Shown in pieces: positions 41,677 through 51,182 of a DNA stretch of 64,000 nt. The DNA comes from an uncultured Prevotellaceae bacterium (GTDB lineage: Bacteria > Bacteroidota > Bacteroidia > Bacteroidales > UBA932), in assembly GCA_947166905.1 (NCBI GenBank), contig CAMVFZ010000005.1, forward strand, positions 62,001 through 126,000, written 5' to 3'. Under the pieces are notes generated by a model. The model was not told where the DNA came from. It worked only from the letters and a program-made list of their open reading frames with translations, and did not search any database. A program made the translations under genes and the position numbers. Within the stretch, counting starts at the first letter, position 1. Each line of letters opens with the position of its first letter.

Positions 41677-44661
41677 TTACTGTTTGAAAATAATGTCAAC
41701 AGGAACCTTTGCCTTCTCCATCTTGACGATATCGGCCTCAAGTTCCTCATCTACAACAGAGTACTTGGTTACGAACTCTGCAGCAGCATCGGCATTGCCA
41801 TTGGCCTGGAGGATAAGAACCTCGGCCACGAGGGCGCGGATAGCGGACTCTGCCTTTGCATAGTCGATGTCATATGCCTTCTCTGCAAGGTCAAGGGTAA
41901 CGGCGCCGTTCTCCTTGAGCCAGTTGAAGATGACAATATTGGCATTACCGGTAGCTGCAACTGCACCGAACCTGGTGGAACGGAGCACGCTGGCCACGAA
42001 GGTAGCAATAGCGTTCTTCTTCTGGATGATATCGGTAATCTGGTTGTCATCGATCATCTGGCAAGCCAGAGAAACGCCAAGGGCGTTGGCCTTGATCTCT
42101 TCAAGAGTGAAGGCCTCTGCGCCAAGAGCCTCTGCTACGGAAGCACCGTCAAGGGTCTTCTTCACACCAAGACCATGGGCAACCTCACGGAAGGCGATGT
42201 TCCAATAGAAGGCATCAGAGTCCATGAAGAGCTTATGATCGTTGGCAAGAAGGATATTACCTGCGGGATATACGGTAGCAAAGAACTTCTCTGAGATAAC
42301 GTTCTGGAAGAGGATGGTACGGGTACCCTTCTCCTGCTGAACTTTCTCGTCGTAAGGCAGGTTGATGGCGATAACCTTGAAGCCTGCATTTGCGTTACCG
42401 GCGTAATAGATAGCATCGCAAGAGAAAATGCTTGAAGAAGTACCAGGAACAAAGGTCTTGTACTTGTCTTCTACAGGCAGATTGCTCTGCATCTCAGGAA
42501 GCATAGCGCTGAACTTTTCAAGAGCAGCGGTGCGATACATATCCTTAAGCACTACGAATGCGCCATAGGAAGCCTTGCGGCCATAGAGTTTGTCATCGTT
42601 GTCCTCGTTAGGTCCGATAACAAGATCCATACGGCTGTCGGTCATGTTAAGCCATGCGATATCGGCATCGTAGTAGTTGTCGGTGCGAAGGGCGTCAATC
42701 TTCTTGAGCAGGTACTCGCGTACGCTGGCCTTGATTGTAGTGTCGGCAGCCACCTGCAGATAATTGCAGATATTGTCGATGTTGTCCTTGTATGCATCGT
42801 GATACCAAACGGTCTCAAGAGCACCGGCTTCGTTGCGACGGATAAGGGTATAAGGGCTGTTCTTGGCAGGATCGGCAAAGGCCTCAAACTCTTCTGCGGT
42901 CATGTCGGCCGGATAGAAGTTGCCACCAAGAGGACGGTTACCATAACCCTCTACGAAGGAAGTATCGGTGTTGCGGTCCCAAGGGCCATAGTTGATCTTA
43001 GCGAAGTTAAGGGCGTCCTTGTTCTCTGCGAGAAGCTCCATAAGGGCGTTCTTGTCTCCGAAGTTCTGCTTCCAGTAAATCTTGTCAATCTCCTGAGCGG
43101 CCTTCTTAAAGAGCTCGATAACCACCTTGCCGTTAGGGCTGAGGGTTTCTGCGCTTGAAGGAGTTTGAAGGGTAACTACAGCATATTCACTGGAGTTATT
43201 CTCTACCTGCTTGCTCTTGAAGGGGAACAGGGTTGTAAGCCAGAAGAAGCCAAGCACAAAGCCGATAACACCAACGATAACGCCAACCTTTGCCATCTGC
43301 TTGGTCTCAACAAGACCGGTAGAAGCAGCGATTGCATTCGGAGGAGTAGAAATCGGGAAGAGCATTGCGATGGAGGCGCAGACTGCGATGAAGGTAATCA
43401 TTGCGTGGGTGCCGCCAAGAGCGAAGAAGCTATCGTGGCTTGCTGCAGCGGGATCTGCCATACCCTCAGCTACAACGATGAGGATAGGGATAAGCAGGGC
43501 TGCAGTAGCGGAGTTGCTGATGAAGTTGGAAAGGAAGTAGCAGACAAGACCTGCGACTACAAGCACAAGCACTACGGACATTGAGCCGAAGGGGATGGCC
43601 TGGATGAGAACCTTGGCAAGGCCGGTTCCCTGGAGGCAGGTACCAAGGGCGAAGCCTCCGGCAACGAGCCAGAGCACGCTCCAGTTGATCTGCTTGATAT
43701 CCTCTTTAGTAAAGATTCCGGTGCAGGTAAGTACACCAAGAGGAATAAGGGCTACAACATTTGAGTTGATTCCGGTAAGGGACTCTGTTGCCCAAAGGAG
43801 GATGGTACCGATGAAGGTGATCCATACAACCTTTGATTTCCAGTCATTCTCACGCTTGTTCGCAGGGATTTCAAGAACCACTTTGTCGCTCTTGAAGGGG
43901 AAGAAGAACTGAAGGAGTATCCATGCCACAAAGATCATGATGGCAACATAAGGTACCATGCGGATCATCCACTCGCCGAAGGTTACCTCATAGCCAGACT
44001 CTGCAAGGAACTTGACTGCAGTAGCGTTAGGAGGGGTTCCGATAGGAGTACCGATACCACCAAGGTTTGCAGCTACAGGAATAGCAAGTGCAAGGCCGAC
44101 CTTTCCTTTATCGCCTGCAGGCAGAACTGCGAGCACAGGTGCAAGGAATGCAAGCATCATGGCAGCGGTTGCAGTGTTGCTCATGAACATGGAGAATACT
44201 GCGATAACTACCAGGAAGCCCAGGAGCACCATCTTAGGCTTGGTACCGAAAGGCTTGAGCAGGTGGCGTGCAAGGGTAACGTCCAGACCGTATTTCTCTG
44301 CCATGATGGCCAGCACGAAGCCACCCAGGAACAGCATTACAACAGGGTCTGCGAAGGACTTCATGATGTCTGTGTAGCTGACCAGCTGGCCGAACTTGGA
44401 ATCACAGAGGAAGCCGATACCCTTGTTGGATACAGTCAACAAGGAGAATACGATTACCAGCAGGGATGTTGTCCAGTTAGGAATAATCTCGAACATCCAC
44501 ATTAGCGCTGCAAACACGAAGAGTGCAATAACGCGCTGCTGTACAACAGTAAGTCCGGGGATTCCGAAGAAATCTACCGGAACGGCAACTAGAAAGATTG
44601 TGACCAGAAGCACAAGCGGCAGGAGGACACAAAACTTAAAGTTGAATTTAAATTTGCCCAT
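41677..44661 (-). CDS. DASS (SLC13) carboxylate transporter fused to a degenerate M49-like peptidase domain
   Basis: The 994-residue protein has two parts. Residues about 1-500 form a sodium/dicarboxylate (DASS) transporter with both signature motifs, SNTATAAMML and SNFISNSATAALLIP. Residues about 520-994 match Bacteroidota dipeptidyl-peptidase III-like (M49) proteins from IYWKQNFGDKNAL through NYGPWDR and NFYPADMT to VPVDIIFKQ. The zinc motif HEXXH reads REVAH (Arg825, Glu826, His829; codon CGT at 42187-42189), and the second motif EEGKAD reads EEIKAN. The first metal ligand is thus missing, so the domain is probably inactive or regulatory. No frameshift marks the junction. Confidence 0.82.
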   Translation of the reverse strand: MGKFKFNFKFCVLLPLVLLVTIFLVAVPVDFFGIPGLTVVQQRVIALFVFAALMWMFEIIPNWTTSLLVIVFSLLTVSNKGIGFLCDSKFGQLVSYTDIMKSFADPVVMLFLGGFVLAIMAEKYGLDVTLARHLLKPFGTKPKMVLLGFLVVIAVFSMFMSNTATAAMMLAFLAPVLAVLPAGDKGKVGLALAIPVAANLGGIGTPIGTPPNATAVKFLAESGYEVTFGEWMIRMVPYVAIMIFVAWILLQFFFPFKSDKVVLEIPANKRENDWKSKVVWITFIGTILLWATESLTGINSNVVALIPLGVLTCTGIFTKEDIKQINWSVLWLVAGGFALGTCLQGTGLAKVLIQAIPFGSMSVVLVLVVAGLVCYFLSNFISNSATAALLIPILIVVAEGMADPAAASHDSFFALGGTHAMITFIAVCASIAMLFPISTPPNAIAASTGLVETKQMAKVGVIVGVIGFVLGFFWLTTLFPFKSKQVENNSSEYAVVTLQTPSSAETLSPNGKVVIELFKKAAQEIDKIYWKQNFGDKNALMELLAENKDALNFAKINYGPWDRNTDTSFVEGYGNRPLGGNFYPADMTAEEFEAFADPAKNSPYTLIRRNEAGALETVWYHDAYKDNIDNICNYLQVAADTTIKASVREYLLKKIDALRTDNYYDADIAWLNMTDSRMDLVIGPNEDNDDKLYGRKASYGAFVVLKDMYRTAALEKFSAMLPEMQSNLPVEDKYKTFVPGTSSSIFSCDAIYYAGNANAGFKVIAINLPYDEKVQQEKGTRTILFQNVISEKFFATVYPAGNILLANDHKLFMDSDAFYWNIAFREVAHGLGVKKTLDGASVAEALGAEAFTLEEIKANALGVSLACQMIDDNQITDIIQKKNAIATFVASVLRSTRFGAVAATGNANIVIFNWLKENGAVTLDLAEKAYDIDYAKAESAIRALVAEVLILQANGNADAAAEFVTKYSVVDEELEADIVKMEKAKVPVDIIFKQ

Positions 44662-44698
44662 TATTATATTAGTTTGTAATTATAATCGTTTAATCTTG

Positions 44699-44706
44699 CA
44701 AAATTA
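44699..44706 (-). promoter_or_regulatory. -7 box (TAATTTTG) for the carboxylate transporter/porin operon
   Basis: A perfect TAnnTTTG element lies 37 bases before the transporter ATG on the reverse strand. The gdhA terminator stands just upstream of it. Confidence 0.55.
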
Positions 44707-44721
44707 CGAACAATTTTAAAC

Positions 44722-44758
44722 AAAAAAAATAGCTGGCCGGGTCGCGGTCAGCTATTTT
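44722..44758 (-). terminator. Terminator of gdhA
   Basis: ATAGCTG (44729-44735) pairs with CAGCTAT (44749-44755), with further pairing inside the loop. On the reverse strand a long T-run follows the stem. It lies about 16 bases after the gdhA stop. Confidence 0.85.
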
Positions 44759-44773
44759 TCTATTAAAAGTCAA

Positions 44774-46117
44774 TTAGATAGTGCCCTGCTCAAGCATAGC
44801 CTGTGCTACCTTCATGAAGCCGGCGATGTTGGCACCCTTAACGTAGTCTACGTGGCCGTCGGCCTGGGTTCCGAACTTAACGCACTGCTCATGGATAGAC
44901 TTCATGATTGAGTGGAGTCTGTCGTCAACCTCCTGAGCGTCCCAAGAGATGTGCTCTGCATTCTGAGTCATCTCAAGACCGGAAGTAGCTACACCACCAG
45001 CGTTAACGGCCTTGCCAGGGGCAAAGAGAATACCGTTGTTCTGGAAGAAGTGGATAGCACCGGGCTGGCAACCCATGTTGGATACCTCGCAGCAGCACCA
45101 GCAACCATTTGCAACAAGCTCTTTAGCGTCATCCTCTGAAAGCTCATTCTGGAATGCGCAAGGGAGGGCGATGTCTACAGGAATGCTCCAAGCCTTCTTA
45201 CCGGCGGTGAACTGAGCCTTGCCAGGGAATTTGGTAGCCATATCCTCAACTTTGTTGCGGTTGGAAGCACGCATATCAAGCATGTAGTCGATCATCTCTT
45301 TGGTGATGCCGTCAGGAATGTGGCATACGCCGTCAGGACCAGAGATTGCAACAACCTTTGCACCGAGCTCGGTAGCCTTGGTTGCAGCACCCCATGCTAC
45401 GTTACCGAAGCCTGAGAGAGCAACTTTCTTGCCCTTGATGTCCTTACCTGCCTTTGCAAGAAGGTGCTGGGTGAAATAGAGAGCACCGAAACCGGTAGCT
45501 TCAGGACGAAGGATGGAGCCGCCCCAAGTGCCGCCCTTACCGGTAAGAACACCGGTGTTGTACTGGCGTGCAAGCTTCTTGTACATACCATAGAGGTAAC
45601 CAATCTCACGGCCACCTACACCTACGTCACCTGCAGGAACGTCCTGGTCAGGGCCGATGCAGTTCCAAAGCTCAAGCATGAATGCCTGGCAGAAACGCAT
45701 GATCTCGTCGTTGGACTTGCCTACGGGGTCGAAGTCAGAACCACCCTTTGCACCACCCATAGGAAGGGTTGTAAGAGCGTTCTTGAAGGTCTGCTCGAAG
45801 CCGAGGAACTTAAGCATTGAAGGGGTAACTGCCTTGTGGAAGCGGAGACCGCCCTTGTAGGGACCGATAGCGCTATTGAACTGGATACGATATCCGAGGT
45901 TGGTCTGGACCTCTCCCTTATCATCAACCCAAGTAACTCTGAAAGTGAAAATACGATCAGGCTCTACCATTCTCTCAACGATCTTTGCCTTCTCGAACTC
46001 AGGATGCTGGTTGTAAACGTCCTCGATGGACTCGAGAACTTCCTGAACAGCCTGGAGATACTCTTTCTCAAGAGGATACTTGGCCTGAAGTTTGGCCATA
46101 ATTTCTTGTGTCTTCAT
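44774..46117 (-). CDS. gdhA: NADP-type glutamate dehydrogenase
   Basis: The 447-residue hexameric-type enzyme interconverts glutamate and 2-oxoglutarate plus ammonia. Catalytic and binding segments are intact: GGLRFHKAVTPSMLKFL, PMGGAKGGSDFDP with the active lysine, GPDQDVPAGDVGVGGREIGY and the Rossmann motif ALSGFGNVAWGAA. Length and ends match the family I enzyme of Bacteroides. It stands alone between two terminators with its own TATATTTG box. With glnA in the same window it covers both ammonia-assimilation routes. Confidence 0.95.
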   Translation of the reverse strand: MKTQEIMAKLQAKYPLEKEYLQAVQEVLESIEDVYNQHPEFEKAKIVERMVEPDRIFTFRVTWVDDKGEVQTNLGYRIQFNSAIGPYKGGLRFHKAVTPSMLKFLGFEQTFKNALTTLPMGGAKGGSDFDPVGKSNDEIMRFCQAFMLELWNCIGPDQDVPAGDVGVGGREIGYLYGMYKKLARQYNTGVLTGKGGTWGGSILRPEATGFGALYFTQHLLAKAGKDIKGKKVALSGFGNVAWGAATKATELGAKVVAISGPDGVCHIPDGITKEMIDYMLDMRASNRNKVEDMATKFPGKAQFTAGKKAWSIPVDIALPCAFQNELSEDDAKELVANGCWCCCEVSNMGCQPGAIHFFQNNGILFAPGKAVNAGGVATSGLEMTQNAEHISWDAQEVDDRLHSIMKSIHEQCVKFGTQADGHVDYVKGANIAGFMKVAQAMLEQGTI

Positions 46118-46155
46118 TATATTTTAAATTTTAATGGTTTTGTCTTTCAACGCTG

Positions 46156-46163
46156 CAAATATA
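46156..46163 (-). promoter_or_regulatory. -7 box (TATATTTG) for gdhA
   Basis: A perfect element lies 38 bases upstream of the gdhA ATG on the reverse strand, after the terminator of the bamA-ompH unit. Confidence 0.6.
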
Positions 46164-46198
46164 CAACTAAAAACGATACAATATCCAAAAAATTGTAA

Positions 46199-46236
46199 GA
46201 AAAAAGGGAGATGCTATAAAAATTCAGCATCTCCCG
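46199..46236 (-). terminator. Terminator of the bamA-ompH unit
   Basis: GGGAGATGCT (46206-46215) pairs perfectly with AGCATCTCCC (46226-46235), and on the reverse strand a T-rich tract follows. It closes the leftward nadK-uppS-bamA-ompH run. Confidence 0.88.
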
Positions 46237-46258
46237 GTGTTTTACTCTAATAATCAGA

Positions 46259-46825
46259 CTACTGCTGCATTGCCTGGGCCTGTGCCTGAAGCTCTGCCTG
46301 GAGGGACTCAAGTGTCCTGCCCTCAGGAATTCCCATTGCCTTGCGGGCTGCGGGAGTCAGGTCTACGCTCTGGGTAGCATCGATATACAAAACAGCTGAT
46401 ACATCAAATACGTAGATGTAACCACCCTTCTTTGCCAGATCCTCTACAACCTCGTGAGCCTTCTGGTAGATAGGAGCCATCTTGTTGTTCTGGAGCTGCT
46501 GAAGGTCGGACTGTGCAGACTGCTGGAAGTCCTGGATCCTGCTGCTCATCTCCTGGAGCTCGCGCTCCTTGCTTTCCCTTACGGAAGCAGTCCATGTAGA
46601 AGCTTTCTGCTGGTACTGCTGATATTTATTCTGAGCCTCTTCCTGCATCATCTGGAGCTCTTCCATGGCATCCTTCTGAGCCTTCTGGAGAACTACACGG
46701 GCAGAATCGGCTGCAGGTGACAATGCAACCAGTTCATCATAGTTGACGTGAGCGAATTTACCGCTCTGGGCTGAAGCAGCGATACCGAAGAAAGCTGCGG
46801 CAGCGATGATAATCAATTTTTTCAT
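46259..46825 (-). CDS. OmpH/Skp-family periplasmic chaperone
   Basis: The 188-residue protein has a signal peptide (to about residue 19, IAASAQ), then the OmpH pattern: a short beta start (KFAHVNYDELV), a long coiled-coil helical hairpin rich in Gln, Glu and Lys (about 40-120) and a returning strand (GYIYVFDVSAVLYIDA). Skp-type proteins hold unfolded outer-membrane proteins on their way to BamA. The position right after bamA (62 bases) supports the role. A related protein is encoded at 51990-52610. Confidence 0.9.
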   Translation of the reverse strand: MKKLIIIAAAAFFGIAASAQSGKFAHVNYDELVALSPAADSARVVLQKAQKDAMEELQMMQEEAQNKYQQYQQKASTWTASVRESKERELQEMSSRIQDFQQSAQSDLQQLQNNKMAPIYQKAHEVVEDLAKKGGYIYVFDVSAVLYIDATQSVDLTPAARKAMGIPEGRTLESLQAELQAQAQAMQQ

Positions 46826-46887
46826 ATCCTTTATTATTATTTATTTCAAAGTTTAGGCAAATCTTTTACTACAAACACCGTTCCATT

Positions 46888-49491
46888 CTAGAATTCCTGG
46901 CCGATAACAAAGTGGAACTGGCTTCCACCCTTGCTTCCAGTGGCATCTTTATCAAAGCCATAACCCCAGTCTATTCCGATGAGACCGACAACCGGCAGAT
47001 AGATACGTACACCTGCACCGGCAGACCTCTTTATATGGAAAGGATTGAATTTGCGGATATCGGACCATGCATTACCACCCTCGGCAAAGAGCAGAGCAAA
47101 AATAGTGGACTGCGGCTGAAGGATGATAGGATAACGGAGCTCAAGAGAGAACTTGTCGTAAACGTTACCTGCATAGTTGTAACCGTTGCTGTTATAAGAG
47201 CTCACCTCCATAGGAGTAAGTGAGTAGTTCTCGTAACCACGCAATGAGATGACATCGTTTCCATAGTTGCTGTAACCTGTCATACCGTCACCACCGACGA
47301 GGAAGCCCTCGAACGGAGAATAACCCCAGCGGCGGTTGTAGTATCCCAAGTAACCGAACTGTGCACGGGTCTTGAGGATGAGGTCGCCTGCAATCTTGGT
47401 ATAGAAGTCAGCCTTCATGGTCCACTTGTGGTACTCGATCCACTTGTAGCGGTCCTTGGCGCTCCAATTGTCGTAGTTGATATCCTTGTAGCTCTTGACC
47501 TTTACAGGTTTTCCGTTTGCGTCAAGCGTACCCTTGTCCGTCCTTCTGAACAGAGAGAAAGGAGGAGTCAGCTGCAGAGAGAAGGAAATATCCGATCCCT
47601 GACGAGGGAAAATCTGCTGGTCGGTAGAAGTTCTGGACAGACCGATGGTATAGCTGATATTGTGGGCGACACCGTCATCGAAGATGAAGTAGTTGCTGTA
47701 CCAGTTACGCAGCCTGTACACCTGCCAGCTAAGGGAGTTGTAAAGCACGAACCAGTTATCAGGCCATTCCAGACGGTTACCGATACCGGCGGACAAACCG
47801 AAGATCTCCATCTCCCTGTTGTGGCTACGGATGTTCCATGCCAGGTAAGAGTCTGTCTGACGGGTATAGTAAGCCGACAAACTGAGTGACGTAGGCTTCT
47901 TACCAAAGAGCCATGGCTCCATGAAGCTGAGTGACAGGGCGGTATAGTAGGTACCGCTGGTCTGCAGACGCAGGGCAAGGGTCTGGGCATCTCCCAGAGG
48001 AACCGGGCGCCATGCTGACTTGTCACGTAACCTTCTGGTAGAGAAGTTGTTGAAGCTGATACCAACGGTTCCGATGAAGGTCTTTCCACCCCAACCACCG
48101 GAGAGCTCCAACTGGCTTGAAGGCTTCTCTGTCACATTGTATATAAGGTCTACGGTATTGTTCTGCTCGTTAGGAATGATTGAGTAACCGTCGTTGCTGT
48201 ATGTTGCCTCAGGGTCGAACTGGCCCATTGACGCAATTTCTCGGATTGAACGCTCGAAGTCACTCTGGCTGTAAAGATAACCAGGACGGGTGAATATCTG
48301 GCGGCGCACTACCCTTTCGTTGGTAAGGTCGTTACCATTGATAATGATATTGTTGAGTGTAGCCTGCTTGCCTTCTACGATTCGCATCTCAACGTCGACG
48401 GAGTCGCCCTCTATCATAAGCTCTACGGGCTTGATGTTGATGAAGAGGTAACCGTTGTCGCGGTAAAGTTTGGAAACATCGTAATCGTTCTGGCCACCGC
48501 CACCAAGAAGGCGCTTCTGCATGGTTACAAGGTCGTAAACATCTCCCTTTTCAATCCTGAGGATTCCGTTCAGGACATCGGAAGTATATACAGAGTTGCC
48601 AGTCCAGGTAATATTGCGGAAATAGTATTTGCGACCTTCATCAACCTTGATGCCGATGCTGACGCGGCCGTCCGGAATTGTGTAAACGGAATCAGCGATG
48701 ATTCTGGCGTCACGGAAACCGGCCTCGTTGAATTTCTGGATTACGTTCTTCTTATCGTTCTCGTACTCCTTGGCATTGAACTTCTTGCTGTTGAAGAAGT
48801 TATACCACTTCTTGGCCTTGGTCTTCTTCATGGAACGGTAAAGCTGGTAAGTGCTTATATGGTCGTTTCCAGTGAAGTCGATATCCTTGATTTTGGTCTT
48901 TTTACCTTTGTCGATTTTGAAGTTTACTCGGATGGCGTTGCGTACGATAGTATCTTTCTGCACCTCCGGAGTAACCGTTACGTTTGAGAAACCCTTTTCC
49001 CTGAAATAACGGCAGATGATGTCGCAGCTGGTCTTGGATACATAGTCAGAGAACTCACCGCCACGACGGAGGTTCAGACGCTCCATGATATCCTTCTTCT
49101 CACCGCTCTTGATACCGCTGTAAGACCATCTGGATACACGGGGGCGCTCCTTGATTGCAATCTTGAGGTAAATGGAGTCGCCTGCGGCGGAAACGGAGTC
49201 TGCCGATACGGCTACGTCGCGGAAATACCTCTGGGCCCAAAGGCGGTTAAGCACATTGGAAATGTCGTCACCAGGAACGGTAACGCTTGCGCCCTTATAC
49301 AAACCGGAAAGCTGAACTATCTGATTATCACTAAAATATGTGTTACCTTCCACCACTACGTTACCCACAACGTACTTCTTGGGGGTGCCGTAATTAAAGT
49401 CAGGAACTACGTTCTGTGCCATCAGTGACTGCGGAAGCACAAGCACCGCAGCCAGAAGGCCCAATATCCTGTATATTTTTCTCATACGCAT
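46888..49491 (-). CDS. bamA: Outer-membrane protein assembly factor BamA
   Basis: The 867-residue protein has a signal peptide (to about residue 25), POTRA domains (about 38-440, including VGNVVVEGNTYFSDNQIVQ and YYFRNITWTGNSVYTSDVL) and a C-terminal Omp85 barrel ending FHFVIGQEF with a terminal Phe. It inserts beta-barrel proteins into the outer membrane. A TATATTTG box at 49505-49512 gives it its own promoter within the uppS-bamA gap. A second ATG two codons in (49485) is possible. Confidence 0.95.
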   Translation of the reverse strand: MRMRKIYRILGLLAAVLVLPQSLMAQNVVPDFNYGTPKKYVVGNVVVEGNTYFSDNQIVQLSGLYKGASVTVPGDDISNVLNRLWAQRYFRDVAVSADSVSAAGDSIYLKIAIKERPRVSRWSYSGIKSGEKKDIMERLNLRRGGEFSDYVSKTSCDIICRYFREKGFSNVTVTPEVQKDTIVRNAIRVNFKIDKGKKTKIKDIDFTGNDHISTYQLYRSMKKTKAKKWYNFFNSKKFNAKEYENDKKNVIQKFNEAGFRDARIIADSVYTIPDGRVSIGIKVDEGRKYYFRNITWTGNSVYTSDVLNGILRIEKGDVYDLVTMQKRLLGGGGQNDYDVSKLYRDNGYLFINIKPVELMIEGDSVDVEMRIVEGKQATLNNIIINGNDLTNERVVRRQIFTRPGYLYSQSDFERSIREIASMGQFDPEATYSNDGYSIIPNEQNNTVDLIYNVTEKPSSQLELSGGWGGKTFIGTVGISFNNFSTRRLRDKSAWRPVPLGDAQTLALRLQTSGTYYTALSLSFMEPWLFGKKPTSLSLSAYYTRQTDSYLAWNIRSHNREMEIFGLSAGIGNRLEWPDNWFVLYNSLSWQVYRLRNWYSNYFIFDDGVAHNISYTIGLSRTSTDQQIFPRQGSDISFSLQLTPPFSLFRRTDKGTLDANGKPVKVKSYKDINYDNWSAKDRYKWIEYHKWTMKADFYTKIAGDLILKTRAQFGYLGYYNRRWGYSPFEGFLVGGDGMTGYSNYGNDVISLRGYENYSLTPMEVSSYNSNGYNYAGNVYDKFSLELRYPIILQPQSTIFALLFAEGGNAWSDIRKFNPFHIKRSAGAGVRIYLPVVGLIGIDWGYGFDKDATGSKGGSQFHFVIGQEF

Positions 49492-49504
49492 TCTTTACAG
49501 CCTA

Positions 49505-49512
49505 CAAATATA
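49505..49512 (-). promoter_or_regulatory. -7 box (TATATTTG) for bamA
   Basis: A perfect element lies in the 27-base gap between the uppS end and the bamA start. It ends 13 bases before the bamA ATG at 49491, so bamA can be expressed apart from nadK and uppS. Confidence 0.55.
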
Positions 49513-49518
49513 CGACTT

Positions 49519-50253
49519 TTATTTTACTTTACCATATCTGCGGTCCCTCCGGGCATATTCTTCAAGGGCGGCGTTCATCTGCGCGCGGTCGAAGTCCGGC
49601 CACAGGACGGGAGTAAAGTAAAACTCGGAATAAGCACCCTGCCACAACAGGTAATTGCTGAGGCGCTGCTCTCCCGAGGTACGGATTATAAGGTCAGGAT
49701 CAGGAATTCCGGCAGTAACAAGAAGAGAGCTGAAGTCGTCCTCTCCTACACCTTCCAGCCAAAACTCCCCTTCTCCGGAAGCTATTGCCTTGGCAGCCAA
49801 TTGTTTGGCGGCCTGCATAATATCCCATTTACCGCTATAACTGATAAACAGGATCATGGTAATTCTCTTGTTGCCGGCAGTCATCTCCACGGCCTTGTCA
49901 ATGGTCTCGTTCAAGATACCGGGAAGCGAAGCCCTGTTTCCAAGAACCATGAAACGCACACCGTTGGCCATGAAATTTTCCAGCTCACCCATTATGGACT
50001 TGAAGATGAGCTGCATGATATAGTTGACTTCCGCACCGGGACGTCCCCAGTTTTCTGTTGAAAAGGCATAGAGAGACAGGTACTCTACGCCATGATCGGC
50101 GCACTCTTCCAGCGCCGCTCTTACGCTTTTAACGCCCTGGAGATGGCCATTGACACGCTCCAGACCGCGTTCCTGAGCCCAGCGCCCGTTGCCGTCCATT
50201 ATAATGGAAACGTGGCGCGGGATTCTTTTTCCTTCTTCTGACTGCATCGGCAT
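49519..50253 (-). CDS. uppS: Isoprenyl (undecaprenyl diphosphate) synthase
   Basis: The 244-residue cis-prenyltransferase opens with RHVSIIMDGNGRWAQERG, holding the catalytic Asp and the diphosphate-binding Gly-Asn-Gly-Arg, and ends with IRTSGEQRLSNYLLWQGAYSEFYF. It builds the C55 lipid carrier for cell-wall and polysaccharide synthesis. The open frame to 50262 begins with TTG; the ATG at 50253 is preferred. It follows nadK by five bases. Together with dxr in this window it shows two steps of isoprenoid metabolism. Confidence 0.95.
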   Translation of the reverse strand: MPMQSEEGKRIPRHVSIIMDGNGRWAQERGLERVNGHLQGVKSVRAALEECADHGVEYLSLYAFSTENWGRPGAEVNYIMQLIFKSIMGELENFMANGVRFMVLGNRASLPGILNETIDKAVEMTAGNKRITMILFISYSGKWDIMQAAKQLAAKAIASGEGEFWLEGVGEDDFSSLLVTAGIPDPDLIIRTSGEQRLSNYLLWQGAYSEFYFTPVLWPDFDRAQMNAALEEYARRDRRYGKVK

Positions 50254-50258
50254 TAATA

Positions 50259-51080
50259 TCAAATATTCCGCTTATCCTCGCCCCAGAAAAGCCTGCTTGT
50301 AAGGGCAGACACGAACTCTGACTTGGCGAGCCGGATTCTCTTGAGCGAAAACTGTGCCATTGCAACCTCCAAAGTCCATGAGGGATCTATTTCCACCGTC
50401 TGGTTGTCCATGGTCATGGTAACCTTGGGGTCCCTGGACTTGATGCTGATGCTGATATGGGAGGTATCGGGAACTACTAGAGGCCTTACGTTAAGGTTGT
50501 GAGGGCATATAGGAGCGATGATGAGCACCTTGGTGTCCGGCATACAGATAGGGCCTCCCACAGAGAGAGAATATGCTGTAGAACCGGAGCTGGTAGCCAC
50601 CAGAAGACCATCGGCCCAGTAGGTAGGGAGGGTTTCTCCGTCTACGGAAACCTGGATGCCAAGCACGCCTACACCGATTCTGTGAATAGAAACCTCGTTT
50701 ACGGCATAAGGCAGAAGGCCGATATCCTTGCGGGCGTTCTTACCCTTGAGGGTAGCGTTGAGCATGGTCCTGTATTCTACGGAGAATTCGCCTTGAAGGA
50801 GCGCGGGTAGCACTACCTCCGGGCTATTCTCTGACAGGAAGCCAAGACGGCCGAAGTTTACGCCCAGGATGGGGATACCTACGTCTGCAACTGTCTGAGC
50901 TGCAGAAAGAAATGTGCCATCGCCGCCGATACTCAGAACAAGGTCTGTCTGCGGACGGATATCTGCCTTGGAGGCTATTTCATAAAGCTCATAGGAGGCG
51001 GACTGCAGCTGTTCACACAGTGCTATGTATCTGTCGTTCTCCCTTATCGACTGTTTGAGCAGGAAAATACCTATTTTCAT
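50259..51080 (-). CDS. nadK: NAD kinase
   Basis: The 273-residue enzyme phosphorylates NAD to NADP. The GGDGTFL motif in VLSIGGDGTFLSAAQ and the segment LVATSSGSTAYSLSVGGPI are diagnostic. The frame continues to 51137, but MKIGIFLLKQS at 51080 is the natural start. It opens the leftward nadK-uppS-bamA-ompH series and is divergent from pdxJ. No unusual features were seen. Confidence 0.95.
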   Translation of the reverse strand: MKIGIFLLKQSIRENDRYIALCEQLQSASYELYEIASKADIRPQTDLVLSIGGDGTFLSAAQTVADVGIPILGVNFGRLGFLSENSPEVVLPALLQGEFSVEYRTMLNATLKGKNARKDIGLLPYAVNEVSIHRIGVGVLGIQVSVDGETLPTYWADGLLVATSSGSTAYSLSVGGPICMPDTKVLIIAPICPHNLNVRPLVVPDTSHISISIKSRDPKVTMTMDNQTVEIDPSWTLEVAMAQFSLKRIRLAKSEFVSALTSRLFWGEDKRNI

Positions 51081-51166
51081 ATTTCTTTTATGTGGTGCAA
51101 TTCTTGCAATAATCCAATAAACTGCCAAAATTAACATTTTATTTACAAAATCTGCACAATTATACC

Positions 51167-51174
51167 TATTTTTG
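51167..51174 (+). promoter_or_regulatory. -7 box (TATTTTTG) for pdxJ
   Basis: A perfect TAnnTTTG element ends eight bases before the ATG at 51183, so the message may start almost at the first codon. Confidence 0.55.
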
Positions 51175-51182
51175 TGACTGTT

